DNA from: Benincasa hispida
Lineage: Eukaryota > Streptophyta > Magnoliopsida > Cucurbitales > Cucurbitaceae
DNA length: 64,000 nt
Assembly: GCF_009727055.1 (NCBI RefSeq)
Contig: NC_052351.1
Span: 10,374,821 to 10,438,820 of the forward strand
Reading direction: 5' to 3'
A model generated the notes under the pieces. That model was not told the DNA's origin. It saw only the letters and a list, made by a program, of their open reading frames with translations, and searched no databases. The translations under genes and the position numbers were made by a program. Below, piece after piece: positions 1-11,657 of the stretch; within the stretch, counting starts at the first letter, position 1, and every line of letters starts with the position of its first letter.

Positions 1-697
1 CTTAAAATCATGCTTGTCCTCAAGCATGCGTTATACTCAAGAAATTATGACTCATCTTCTTGCTTTCCTTTGCGATGACCAGCTTCTCAGAATATAATTT
101 ACACACACCTTTGACCATCACTGCAATGCTTTCCTCCACTTTGGCTTCTTCTGTGTTAGTGGTCCCGCTTTGAAAATCTGATAATTCCTGCTATGGCTTG
201 GTGGAAACGTTCGCTCTGCTCCACGACTGATTTGTCAGAATCGTACAACAGAAAAGCTGTACAATGTCAGAAGTCCTTGCGAATGCGTTGCTCTTTTAAT
301 CTACTATCGATCGTCGCAGTGGTGTAATTATTTTGATCTTTTATCGATTGTCGCATGTGGTGGAAATACGTTGTTCGTTTGCGTCCATGATCGATCGTCG
401 CATGCACTGTAATTGCGTTGTTCTTTCTTTGTTCTTGAATGATTGCCGCATGTTGTGATAATGCATTGTTCATTTTTGTCCTCGAGCGATTATCACATGC
501 GGTGACCTGTTTCCTGCAAAACAAAGACTTGGACATTCCATTTTGCCATTGCAATGGTGTTCGCGGGTGTGCTTACGACACTTTTCAATTTTCGCGTTTC
601 TAAGCCAATTTCTATACAGTCAATGCAACTTTTCCTTTTTTTTACCGTATAATCTAAATAAAAAGGTATAAATAACTTGTATTTCTACAAGTTATCA
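1..697 (-). repeat. Athila/Tat-type gypsy LTR, partial (enters from the left window edge)
   Basis: Read on the minus strand this LTR begins at 697 with TGATAACTTGTAGAAATAC and runs left out of the window. The same tip and the following few hundred bases recur at 16707 and 61793 (shared features: an A/T-rich tip, the block near 500-560 containing a GGTTTCCTGCAAAACA-like string, and many GCATGCGGT / GATCGATCGTCGCATG motifs). The first ten bases after TG form a short hairpin (672-695). No coding potential. The gypsy lineage is inferred from the matching LTR at 60052-61793, which is followed by an Asp-tRNA primer site and an Athila-like gag. Confidence 0.7.
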
Positions 698-805
698 ATT
701 ATCTTATGAGTTGGTAAAAGTTGGGCAGTTGATATCACAAGGGCGGTGTCAGTTGTCTTCACATCTCCTCTTAGGTTTGGGAGATAAAATTTAGGAGGGG
801 GTAAT
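698..805 (+). other. Gypsy 3' internal remnant with polypurine tract
   Basis: A non-coding stretch ending in the polypurine run TTAGGAGGGGG (about 791-801), immediately before a TGTGACACCC LTR start at 806. This is the usual order at the 3' end of a gypsy element on the + strand. A similar but not identical block (polypurine run about 16795-16802, followed by TGTGACAT at 16812) sits after the Athila-type LTR that ends at 16707. Confidence 0.5.
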
Positions 806-1465
806 TGTGACACCCTCACCTTATTAAGGATACTTAAGATATAGGAAGTAGCTTGGAGTGCAAGCTTGAAGGGGGAAACTTTGCTGAAACTATGCGTTGG
901 AAAGGATGATTAAGTATAGTAGTAAATTGGCTAAGTACAAAGTAGACATACATTGGTGTTAGGAAGCCTAGACGCATGAGGCTTGTGTGTGTGGTGACTA
1001 AGGCTTGTAAAGGATGTGTGAGGTTGCGTTGAACCCAAGGACAAATGTTGCGCTGAAGTTAAGGCATGGACGCATGAGTTAAACTTCCATGATGAATTTA
1101 TGTGAGGCCAAGCCATGGGACGTTAATGTGTGGCATTAGTAGGCATTGGTCTTGGCTTTAGAAGTTAGACGAACACCAATGTGTCTTGTTGCCTAAGTAG
1201 TGGATGCATGTTGGTTGAGTCATGCGTGAAGGGGTTGTCCAAGCGTAGGTGAAGGACATGTTAAACGACCATGCGTTAACAAGAGGTTGGGCTGATTGTG
1301 CAGCGAGGAAAGGCCATTGTGCAACGAGTTTGGGCAAGGCGCGAGCTAGGAAGCGCTCGATTGCTTGCGAGCATCGGCGCTGGGCGTTGGAGCGTTGCAC
1401 GAAAATAATCGCATAGTTGCATGCGGGGCTGAACGATGAGCGCAAGGTTGAGCGCACGATGAGCG
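806..1465 (+). repeat. Gypsy LTR, left part, interrupted by a Copia cluster
   Basis: Begins TGTGACACCCTCACC just after a polypurine tract. It is GC-richer than its surroundings and full of GCATGAG / GCGATGAG-like words. The same compositional signature resumes at 12950, so this LTR appears to have been split by the Copia block at 1466-12949. The small open frames here have no recognisable product. Not assigned to a lineage with certainty; Tekay-like is a guess. Confidence 0.55.
1461..1465. repeat. Target-site duplication, left copy (GAGCG); partner 12950-12954 (GAGCA)
   Basis: The five bases just left of the first Copia LTR are GAGCG, and the five just right of the last Copia LTR are GAGCA. 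Four of five match, as expected for an old 5-bp Copia duplication. The match pairs the two outermost LTRs of the cluster, which matters for how the three-LTR array formed. Confidence 0.5.
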
Positions 1466-1776
1466 TGATGAAACATAAAAAAACACATGCACAATGGAAG
1501 CAATAAAATCGACAACATTCTAATTGCAATAAATACAAGAATAAGCATGCAAAAGGGATAGAAAATACAATCTTTGAAGACTCCACCACAATCTTCCTCT
1601 CCCGATCTCGATCGACACCACCAACGGTAAATCCCATTATTCTCTTGTTGAATAACACGGTTGTGGGATCGTTATGTTAGTTAGAAAGAAGGAGAGTAAA
1701 GAAAATTTGTGGGCGAAGAAAAAAAAAGTCAAAAGTAAAGGAAGCATTAGTCTTGCAAATTTAAAAAACAAAGCCT

Positions 1777-1783
1777 TTTATAG
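1777..1783 (-). promoter_or_regulatory. Candidate LTR TATA box
   Basis: The minus strand reads CTATAAAAGG here, about 310 bases before the end of L1, a reasonable place for the U3/R boundary. The same site in L2 and L3 is mutated (TTTTGTAGA on the + strand), so only L1 keeps the motif. Motif evidence only. Confidence 0.4.
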
Positions 1784-2189
1784 AGAAAACACATGTAAAA
1801 TCCCATTTCACATGTCTTCCACCTCAAACTCTACTAGCATGTGATCTCTAGGTGTCAAGCTTGAGAAATGTCGCTTCAAAGTCTACTTAGTGGGAAAATC
1901 CAACAATTGGATTTTTCCACTAACTAGTTTTTTAATAAAAAAAAATGAAAAACAATTTTCAAATTTTAGAAAAATATTTAATTAAAAAAATTTCAATTAA
2001 ATAAAATAAAAAAATTTAATATAATATATTAAATTGTTTAAGACACCTAGCTTTGATTAATCACATTAATCAGGTTTAAAAAATATTTTCATGATAATGA
2101 TCAAGTATACTTTAAAAATTAATTAATTATTTAATTGTAAATTATATCTCATATAAAATACAATTCTCCATTAAGATCGAATTTGAACA

Positions 2190-2284
2190 CTCAATACAGA
2201 AAAAATTGAAGAACTAGGTGAAGTGAGAATTTGAACATTTCAAATTCTCACTTCACCTAGTTCTTCAATTTTTTCTGTATTGAG
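2190..2284. repeat. Perfect 45-bp inverted repeat with 5-bp loop inside LTR L1
   Basis: The left arm 2190-2234 and the right arm 2240-2284 are exact reverse complements, separated by ACATT. The sister LTR L2 has only the right-arm-like sequence at the corresponding place (about 5030-5085), so the left arm is a new inverted copy gained by L1. A fold-back of this size could form a cruciform or a strong RNA hairpin. Confidence 0.9.
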
Positions 2285-3279
2285 CTAGCAAGAAGACCCG
2301 ATGGACCTACAAATCATGGGCTCCAACGATCCAAGACTAACCGATCGAACTCTTTAACCTAGTTAATCAACATTCATTAATTAACAGGACTGTCCACTAT
2401 AGCTTATAGTTGCACTCTCCTCACTGATATTATGTGTCCTGATATAATTGTCATCAATAAGTTTATCCATCATAGGTTGTTCATAACCTTAACTAGGTCA
2501 AATACCGAAATACCCTTAAGTTACATCTTTTCTCCTTAAGTACCACTGTCCCACTAATGAACAATTGATTTAGGATCATAATCACTAAATCCATTCCCTC
2601 TCAGGCAACGAGAGGATGGGATCCCTTGTTCAAGACCCGAGAACAACATTTCTACTATTCCTAAATGGGTAGGAGTTAATTTCATTTTGAAAATTCTATA
2701 TCCCCAGCCATCTACTCGGCCTTATCCCTAAAATAGGAGGCATATTAATCAGCGACTCTGGGCTTACTCTTGCCTATGCAGATCAAGGGACAATCGCGAA
2801 TAAACAGGAGTTCATAGACAACTCATGATTCAGGTCAAGTTATCTAGGTCATCAAGAAGTGAAATTAATCAGTGTTAACAGTAAACGATGTTAATACGTA
2901 ATGATTATTTCGTGGTCTATCTTGCACAATCTCATCATATAGAACATCCCCGCTCACATGTCTCTACATGAATGAATTGATCACATCGTTTATGACACTT
3001 TAGAACATTTTGTAACAATCATAAAGCTGGCTGTATTCAATAGTATCTCCAGAAATAGGTACCCAACCTAATCCAAGTACTATAGACAATTTAGGCCATT
3101 TTACTCGAACTTGATCAAGTTTATGTCTCCACATAAAGTCCAAGTATTCATGACAATAGCTAAGGGATTGTAGTTTATTGGATCTAGAGTTATTAAACAA
3201 TCAAAAACACTTGTCTGAATAAACTTCATATATGTTTACTATTTACAAAACTACGAGTTTTCGGACATACAACCCAACA

Positions 3280-4286
3280 AACTCCCACTTGGACTAAAAC
3301 TCCTAGTGGGTTTCAACTAAGTTGAGTGCTGTGAGAGAAAACTAAATACAATAAACTAGGGCATCTCATACCCACATTTTCTCCCACTTGCCCTATTTAT
3401 TCTACCCGTAGTCCTAAACTCTCTAGGTGACCCTCGAAAATTTTTGCCGGGAGAGCCTTACTAAACGGATCAGCAATAATGTCCTCAGACACTATTTATC
3501 TCACAATAATGTCTCCTTTTAGAAAAATCTCTTTGATGAGATGATATTTGTGCTCAATATGTTTTCCATGCTTATGGCTTCTAGGTTATTCGGAGTTCTC
3601 TACCGCCCCACTATTATCGCAATACAAAGTGATTGGCAGTCGCAGTCTGGAACAACTTCCAGATCATTTAGGAACTTTCTAAGCCATACTGCTTCCTTGG
3701 CTGCTTCACAAGCAGCAACATATTCTTCTCCATACTACTACTCCTCCATTTAGAGTGAACACCGGTCCCAAAGTAGATCTCCTAGAATCTATATCGGTCT
3801 GAAAATCGAAGTTAGTATATCCCGTAAGGATCAAATACTTATTTTCATATACAAGCACGTAGTTCCTTGTTCTCCTAAGATACTTGAGGATATTCTTAAC
3901 AACAGTCTAATGTTCATAACAAGGATTGGATTGATACCTACTGAAAATCCCTACTACAAAGCATATGTCTGGATGAGTACATAGCATTGCATATGTCAGA
4001 CTCCTGACTGCTGATGCATAGGGAACCCATCTCATATCCTCATCTTCTTGAGGTGTCTTAGGACATTGTTCCTTTGACAAGTGTATTCCATTCCTAAAAG
4101 GTAAAAGACCTCTTTTGGAATCCTGCATCTTAAACCTAGACAACACCTTACCTATATAAGATGTTTGAGACATAGGTAGCATTTTGTTTTTTCTGTTTTG
4201 AACTATTTGAATCCTAAGACATATTGCGCCTCTCCCAAATCTTTTCATCTGAAATTGGGTTGCTAGCCAATTTTTAATGTCAATTA
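3280..4286 (-). pseudogene. Copia pol 3' fragment (reverse transcriptase C-terminus and RNase H)
   Basis: Minus-strand remnants include a thumb-region stretch close to KNWLATQFQMK at about 4270, YASAVRSLTYAMLCTHPDIC (about 3950-4020) and RNase H pieces near 3640-3850, with many stops. The right end joins directly to the terminal TCA of LTR L2, so the coding sequence was interrupted by insertion of the element to the right. The missing 5' half (gag, protease, integrase, palm) is not present on the far side of that element. Confidence 0.8.
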
Positions 4287-6094
4287 TGATGGAACATAAA
4301 GAACGCATGCACAGCGAAAACGATGAAAACGACAACTTTTTAATTGCATTAAAAATAAGAATAAGCATGCGAAGGGTTAGAGAATGCAGCCTTTGAAGAC
4401 TCCACCTCTATCTTCCTCTCCCGAGCTCGATCGACACCACCTACGGTAAATCCCGCTATTCTCCGATTGAAGAACACGGTTGTGGGACCAATATGTTAGT
4501 GAAAATAAGGGAATTTTATTATAGAAAGAAGGAGAGTAAGGAGGTGGAAGATTTTAGGTTAAAAGTTGTGGAAGCATTAGTTTTTTAAATTTCAAAAACA
4601 AAGACTTTTGTAGATAAACACATGCGAAATCTCATTTTGCATGTCTTCCACCTCAAATTCTATTAGCATGTATTTTCTAGGTGTCAAGTTTGAGAAATGC
4701 CACTCCAAAGCCCACTTAGTCGGAAAATCCAACAATTGGATTTTTCCACTAACTAATTTTTTAATAAAAAATAAAAAAATGAAAAACAATTTTCAAATTT
4801 TAGAAATTATTTAATTAAAACAATTTCAATTAAATAAAAAAAAAATAAACATATTTAATATCACATATTAAATTGTTTAAGACATCTAGCTTTAATTAAT
4901 CACATAAATCAAGTTAAAAAAAAACTTTCATGCTAAATATCAAATATACTCCTAAAAATAAATAAATAGATAATTATCTAATTGTAAATTATATCTCATA
5001 TAAAATACAATATACCCTTGAGACCGAATTTAAACATTTCAAAATCTTATTTCACCTAGTTTTTCAATTTTGCCTGTATTGAGCTAGCAAGGAGACCCTA
5101 TGAACCTACAGATCATGGGCTCCAACGACCCGAGACTAACCGATCAAACTCTTTAACCTAGTTAATCAATATTCGTTAACTAACAGGACTGTCCACTATA
5201 GCCTGTAGTTGCATTCCTTTCACTGTAGATATATTATGTGTCCATTTTATATAATCGTCATCAATAAGTTGATCATTCACATGTTGTCTATAACCTCAGC
5301 TAGGTCAAATACCGAAATACCTTGAGTTACATCTTTTCTCCTTAAGTACCACTGTCCCTCTAATGAACAATTGATTTAGGATCATAATCACTAAATCCAT
5401 TCCCTCTCAGGCCAACGGGAGGATGGGGCCCCTTGTTCAAGACCCAGAATCAGCCCTTAAGGGAACAACCTTTCTATTATCCCTGGAATGGGTAGGATTG
5501 AATTCCATCTTGCAAATTCTATGCCTCCAGCCATCTACCCGGTCTTATCTCTGAAATGGGAGGCATATTGAGCAGCGACGCTGGGCTTACTCTTGCCTAT
5601 GCAGATCAAGGGACAATCGCGAATAAACAGGAGTTCATAGACAACTCATGATTCAGGTCAAGTTATCTAGGTCATCAAGAAGTGAAATTAATCAGTGTTA
5701 ACAGTAAACGATGTTAATACGTAATAGTGATTATTTCGTGGTTTGTTACACAATCTCATTGTGTAGAATACCCCTGCTCACATGTCTCTACATGAACTAA
5801 TCACATCGTTTATGACACTTCACAACATTTGCAACAATCATAGCGGGCCGTATTCAATAGTATCTCTAGAAATAGGTACCCAACCTAATCTAAGTACTAT
5901 AGATGGTTTAGGCTACTTTACTCGAACTTGATCTAGTTTATGTCTCCACATAAAGTCGAGTATTCATAACAATAGCCAAGGGTTTGTAGTTTATTGGATT
6001 TAAAGTTATTAAACAATCAACAACACTTGTTTGAATAAACTTCATATATGTTTACTGTTTACAAAACTACGAGTTTTAGGACAACAACCCAACA
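4287..6094 (-). repeat. Copia LTR L2 (3' LTR)
   Basis: About 1.81 kb, collinear with L1 and L3. It starts on the minus strand with TGTTGGGTTGTTGTCC at 6094. The flanking minus-strand polypurine CCAAGTGGGAGTT lies at 6095-6107. The left neighbour, bases 4282-4286 (AATTA), does not match any base string next to L3, so no direct target duplication pairs L2 with L3. Confidence 0.85.
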
Positions 6095-6209
6095 AACTCC
6101 CACTTGGACTAAAACTCCTAGTGGGCTACAACAAAGTTGAATGCTGTGAGAGAAAACTAAATACAATAAACTAGGGATCCCATACCCATAATTTCTCCCA
6201 CATGCCCTA

Positions 6210-7500
6210 TTTATTCTACCCGTAGTTCTAAACTATTTAGGTGACCCTCGAAAATCTTAGCCGAGAGGGCCTTTGTAAACGGATCAGCAATATTGTCCTC
6301 ATTCTTAATAGCAGTCCAATGTTCATAACCAGGATTGGACTGATACCTAATGAAAATCCCTACTACAAAGCATATGTCTGGACGAGTACATAATATTGCA
6401 TACATCAGACTTTCGACTGCTGATGCATAGGGAACCCGTCTCATATCCTCAAATTCTTAAGGTGTCTTAGGACATTGTTCCTTTGACAAATGTATTCCAT
6501 TCCTAAAAGGTAAAAGACCTCTTTTGGAATCCTTCATCTTAAACCTAGACAACACCTTGTCTATATAAGATGTTTTAGGCATGGCTAGTGTTCTGTTCTT
6601 TCGGTTTCGAACTATTTGAATCCTAATAACATACTGCCACTCTTCCAGATCTATCATCTAAAATTGGGTTGCTAACAAATTTTTAATTTCAATTAGGTAT
6701 CCTACATTATTCCCAATAAGTAGGATATTATCTACACACAAAACTAGAAATGCTACAGTGGAGTTGATGATCTTTTTGTATACATATGGGTTATCAACAT
6801 TCTGTTCAAAGCCATAAGATTTGATCATAGCAACAGGTGAGAAGGTTTCTTCATAGTCTATCCCCTCAACCTGGGTATAACCCTTTGCTACTAACCAGGC
6901 TTTATAGATCTATACATTCTCCATATGGTCTCTTTTACGCTTGTAGATCCACTTACAACTGATAGGTCTTACCTCATCAGGTTTATCTACAAGTTCCCAT
7001 ACTGAATTAAAGTGCATAAACTCTATTTCAAGGTCTATGGCTTTGATCCACTGATCTCGATCAACATCATCCATTGTTTGTTTATATGTTAACAGATTCT
7101 CTAAACCATCATCAGGTATGTTGACTTCGGTTTCAGTTAAACCCATATAGGGGTCAGGCTGTCTCACAACCCTCCCACTACATCAAGGCTCTCTTAGCTC
7201 TTGAGTAGGATGTGATGGACCAAACGTCCTTGATCTATCTACAACTCTTGTTGATGAGCAAGGCTGATCAACAACTTTTGATGATTCATCTGTACCATTA
7301 TTTGAAATCTCTTCCAATACTAGTTTACTGCGAGGTTATGATCTCGAATGTGGTCTTCCTCTAGGAATGTGGCATTTGTCGATATAATTACCTTATCATC
7401 CTGAGGATTATAAAACTGACCACCTCTTATTCCTTTAGAGTAACCTACAAATAGGCATAATTTTGAACGATGTTCCAATTTCTTAGGATTTTATACGAGC
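6210..7500 (-). pseudogene. Copia reverse transcriptase with RNase H mostly deleted
   Basis: Minus strand. The N-terminal RT portion (7167-6910) contains the conserved SCKWIYKRKRD block. The palm catalytic motif near 6730-6760 reads VDN instead of the usual VDD. The thumb region (6657-6457) and a C-terminal piece (6444-6211) follow. In the last piece the sequence passes from RYQSNPGYEHWTAIK straight into EDNIADPFTKALSAKIFEGH, skipping the roughly 130-residue RNase H core that is present in the fragment at 31500-32100. In-frame stops and frameshifts separate the pieces. Confidence 0.85.
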
Positions 7501-8250
7501 ACGTGTGCCGGGCAACCCTAGATCCGAAAATGACGTAAACTAGCTTTATGTCTTGTCCATAACTCATAAGGTGTTTTGGAAACACTCTTAGAGGGAACAT
7601 GATTCAAAATCTAAGTTGTAGTCTCTACTGTATACCCCCAGAACGAGTTAGACAACCGAGCATAACTCATCATGGACTGAACCATGTCCAACAAGATTTT
7701 GTTTCTTCGTTCAAATACACCGTTCTTCTGAGGCGTTCCCGGTGCAAAGAGTTGTGACTGAATCCCGTATTTTATCATACAGTCCTGGAATTTCAAGTCC
7801 AAATACTCCCCACCTCGATCTGATCGAAGTGTTTTAATAGATTTACCTAATTGGCTCTCAACCTTAGTCTCAAATTCCTTGAACTTTTCAAGAGCTTCAG
7901 ACTTAAAATGAATTAGGTAAATGTTACCATACCTTGAATAATCATCTATAAAGCTAATGAAATATTCATAACCTCCTTGTGCTTTAACACACATCGGTCC
8001 ACAGAGGTTCAAATGCACGAGCTCTAAGGTTTCTTTGGCTCGAAGACCTTTTCCAGAAAAAAATCTTTTTGTCATTTTTCCTTCAAGTCATGAATCACAT
8101 GAAAGTAAAGAGACATCTTCTAACTTATTTAGAAGTCCACTTTTAGCCAGTCTCTCAATCCTATTGAGATTAATGTGGCCTAGTCTCAAGTGCCAAAGAT
8201 AGGTACTCTGAGAAATGTATTTCCTTTTTCTTTGAGTTTCAGCTGTTTTA
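7501..8250 (-). pseudogene. Copia integrase, degenerate
   Basis: The longest open piece is 8075-7611. It keeps LCGPM, DDYSRYG, TLRSDRGGEYLD and GVFERRNKILLDMV, the core of a Copia integrase (DDE fold). The first catalytic position, normally Asp in a HxDLCGP context, is Asn here (HLNLCGP); the second Asp (SDRGGEY) and the Glu (FERRN) remain. The GAG-pre-integrase sequence HLRLGHINLNRIERLAKSGLL is at about 8190-8130, in a different open piece. Confidence 0.85.
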
Positions 8251-9545
8251 AACATTTTTGTGTTATATACAGCTTCAACTTTAAATAGTTTTAAATTATA
8301 TAAGTTACTTTCTAGGTTTGCAGAACAAATTTGTATACCTCTTTTTGTAATGAACGCACCATTAAGACAAAAATTTACTTTGTACAAATCTTCCAAAAAA
8401 TAGGAAATAGATATCAAATTTCTTTTACAAAAAGGTACATAAAGAACATTTTCTAAATAGAGATATCCATTTCCCAAAGTTAACTTAACAGCTCCCACTG
8501 CTTTAGCCGAGATGCGCTCCCCTGATCCAACCCGGAGAGTAATCTCATCTTCTTCAAGCTCCCTCCAGGAACTAGTTTCCTGATAAGAAAAACAAATATG
8601 ATTAGTGGCCCCTGACTTCAATATACAGGTAGAATCTTCATTCTCCACTATACATGTTTCAATAACCAGTAAATCTAATTTACCTTGTCTTTCTTTTTCA
8701 GCTTTCTTTTCGGCAAGATATTTAGGGCAATTTCTTTTCCAATGCCCATTTTCGCTGCAGTGGAAATATTTTCCTTTTGGCAACTTTCTTTTTGTCTTTC
8801 TGTGCAGTTGGATCCTTCCCCTTCCTAATGTTCTTCTTTTTCTTTTGAATACCTCTATTCTTGGAGAAAGAAGGGTCATATTTACTCTCAGAAGATGATT
8901 CTTTCTGGGTTTCCTCTTTAAGGTGGAAGCAACATTTTTTTCTGCCTCTGGACCTTTATTTTTCAATAAAGATTCATAAATCTGAAGTTCATTGAGAAGA
9001 ATCGTCAAGTTACACTCAATCTTATTCATCATTGCATTCGTTTTGAATTGAAAAAAGCTATTCAGAAGAGATTTCATGATGAATCCAACTTGACTCTTCT
9101 CATTCATGAAGGCTCCATTCATTTCTGCAACATTGAAGTGAACCATCATGTTCAAAAACATGTTCCCTTACGAAGGTTCCTTCATTCATTCTGCAATTGT
9201 AAACGAATTTAATTGCGTCATGCATGGCAGATGTGGACAATTGTCCAAACAGGCCCTGCAAAGAGTCCATGATCTCTCTTACAGTAGCTAACCTCTCGTG
9301 TTTCTTAGACAGTACATCAAATATACTCTCTAAAATATAAACTCGAGCCTTCTCATTAGCTTTGACTCATCTTTCATACCCATCCACAACTGTTTGGTGT
9401 GCGTTGGGACCAAGGGATGGAGGACACTCCTTCGTTAAAACGAATCAAAGTTCTACTATTACTAGTATCGTGTTAATATTCGATTTCCATAATTATCACC
9501 TTTAAGTTTTTCAGAAGCTAGTAGCTGTATAATAAATTTTGACAT
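8088..9545 (-). pseudogene. Copia gag and protease, degenerate
   Basis: The gag start is near 9545 (MSKF...), with several lesions down to 9161. The longest open piece is 9161-8088. It contains the nucleocapsid knuckle FHCSENGHWKRNC, whose first Cys has become Tyr (GKYFHC where relatives have GKCFHC), and a protease-like region where the usual DSGATNH motif reads KSGATNH, so the catalytic Asp is lost. Both changes argue against activity. Confidence 0.85.
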
Positions 9546-11657
9546 TGCTGAAAAAGTAAACAAATTTATTAGAGAACTGATTTCAACTCTTTTTAATCCA
9601 ATTTATTTAGCAAAAATAATATACTCATTTTCATTATTATTTTGCTATGATACTTTAGTGAGTCAGAATAGCCCCTATCGAAGAGCAGTTAACTACTAAT
9701 TCACTGAATCAAGATATTCTTGACTAAATACGAATACTAGAATAACTCTTATCCTTATAGTACTTTATTACTGTTTATTTGGTCAAGATCTTTAATAACA
9801 CTGAGCAAGTCTTGTAAGTGTATACTCGCCACTTTTGAATTACAGAGATCGAAATCAAACAAGCCCTTGTAGGAGAAACAATTGTTTGAAAATGAAACTA
9901 AGCAACCCTATCAATTTCTGGAGTTCATGGTGTCTAAATCCTATGTTACAATCCTCCGAAGGGATAGCCGTTGCTAAACGACTACCAAAGGGCCGCATAA
10001 AGCCAACCAGCAAGTGCAACATAGGAATCTCACGGTGTGACCTAATGGAAGAGACCGTAGGATGTGTTGACACACACCCTTCACCCACTTACTATGAACT
10101 ACTTCCCCTATTCACCTTGTTATTGATCCATGCAAACACTTTATGAAGGGAGGTTGCCACCAATAGCAACTCGAAGCCGAGCATGGATCTCACGGTGTGA
10201 ACTCTTAGGGACGTGAGAACTAGAAATAATATATCTCATATACTATTTCTCCCACTGAAGTATTTTATTTTATAAAAGATTAGGTATTTACTTGGTTATT
10301 AACCAACTAATATTTAACAACCTAAGTCTAGGTGATTTTTCCTAATATAACTCTTATACTAGGATAAACCTATGATGTCTAGGTGATAAACCAATTTTAT
10401 TACTTTACACTACCCATGCATGCTCATAAAACTAGGGTTATTGACTTAGACGCCGGTTTGATCTCCAGGTAGGAGGTGTTCCGTAAACCGTCAACTTAAG
10501 TACCCCCAATCTTAGATAAGATCTCCTTGGGTAAGTAAACAACTCTTGTTTTACAAGTAATCGACCTATTCTAACTTTTAAAAAGGCGATTAAATTGCAT
10601 CGATTAACCCTAGGTGAGCATGCATTTTATCTTTGTTATAGATTTTAAAACTCTAGGTTATTTTATAACAATTATAAAATAAATTATAACATTTATAACC
10701 CTGGAACATTCATCTATAACATGCTTCCTTAAACAAACATGCTTTAATATAACATTTATATTAAAACTTAGCATGCATACTATATACATTATAATACTTA
10801 TAACAAATGAATGCCACATGCTTATCCTATGGTGGGGTTTTTAAAAAAAACTATATGACATACTTTATGCATACATAATCAAACAGTATTATACATCACA
10901 TGCATAATAAGTAAACAACACTAAAGTGGACCGGTTTTGGCATTAAAAACAAACAAACAACTAAATTATTACATAAATCAACAAACAACTTCCTCGAATC
11001 GACTTCAAACACTTTGAACCAACCTGAACCGGCCAAAACCCATTCGAATCGGTTTGAAAACACCAAAAACTAGGTTGAACTGATCAAACTGGCTCAATCC
11101 ATTCAACTAGACCGGTCCAGACCGACTGGTCAACACGTACAGCAACTGGTCAACGGACGGAGCACACAGGTTGACGGGGCGTGATGCGGGTGTCCAGGCT
11201 GGTCAGGTTGACAAGACAGCTAGCATGCAGGGACTGCTGACGGAACTGGCTCGGACGAGTCGCGAATGGGTCGGACGCGGGTCTAGAAAAGACACGCGTA
11301 CATGAACTCAATGAACTGGGGTCGGATGGGCGTTGCAGGTCGGGTCTTCGAGTCTGGACTAGGTCTGGGAGTAACTTTTCGGTCTGTGAGCTTTTCTTCA
11401 CCAAAAAGAAGCCGTCCTCTTTCCCAAAATCGAGCAGTTATAGCCTGAAAACGACATTAATGACTCTAGCAAATTTATAGCCCCTTTGCCACACATTAAA
11501 GCTCATATGCATGTGGGCAGTTACAAATTTCAACAAGAAATGAAATGAAAACAAATGCCAAAACCGTAATGTATCCACTTTAGTCAACCAAACATTCATC
11601 ACATGAATAACACCCACGAAATGCAATAGAACGTTATAATCATTCTCTGATACCATT
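9546..11657 (-). other. Copia 5' leader (untranslated)
   Basis: A region of about 2.1 kb between the primer site and gag. It matches, with divergence, the leaders of the Copia copies at 46900-49430 and 24361-29070: shared blocks include GGTGACC / CTCACGGTGTGA motifs near 10020-10200, the CTCGAAGCCGAGCATGG string near 10170, and AT-rich ATAACATTTATA repeats at 10640-10900. The segment 11000-11400 is rich in AACCGG / CCGGTC words. A small open frame at 11404-11150 has no homology I recognise and is probably chance. Confidence 0.7.
11645..11655 (-). promoter_or_regulatory. Primer-binding site (initiator Met-tRNA)
   Basis: The minus strand reads TGGTATCAGAG two bases inside the end of LTR L3. 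This is the standard plant Copia primer site, complementary to the 3' end of initiator tRNA-Met. It fixes the orientation of the element (5' LTR to the right). Confidence 0.9.

Larger units (their letters stand above)
1466..3279 (-). repeat. Copia LTR L1 (3' LTR of the outer element in the cluster)
   Basis: About 1.81 kb. Read on the minus strand it starts TGTTGGGTTGTATGTCC at 3279 and ends ...TCA at 1466. It aligns along its length with L2 (4287-6094) and L3 (11658-12949). On the minus strand it is preceded by the purine-rich CCAAGTGGGAGTT, a Copia polypurine tract (+ strand 3280-3292). It differs from L2 by a 45-bp-arm inverted repeat at 2190-2284 and by scattered substitutions. Confidence 0.85.

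Noticed and set aside
11150..11404. Minus-strand 84-codon frame in the Copia leader
   Set aside because: Built from CCGGTC/AACCGG-type repeats, with no homology recognised; probably chance.
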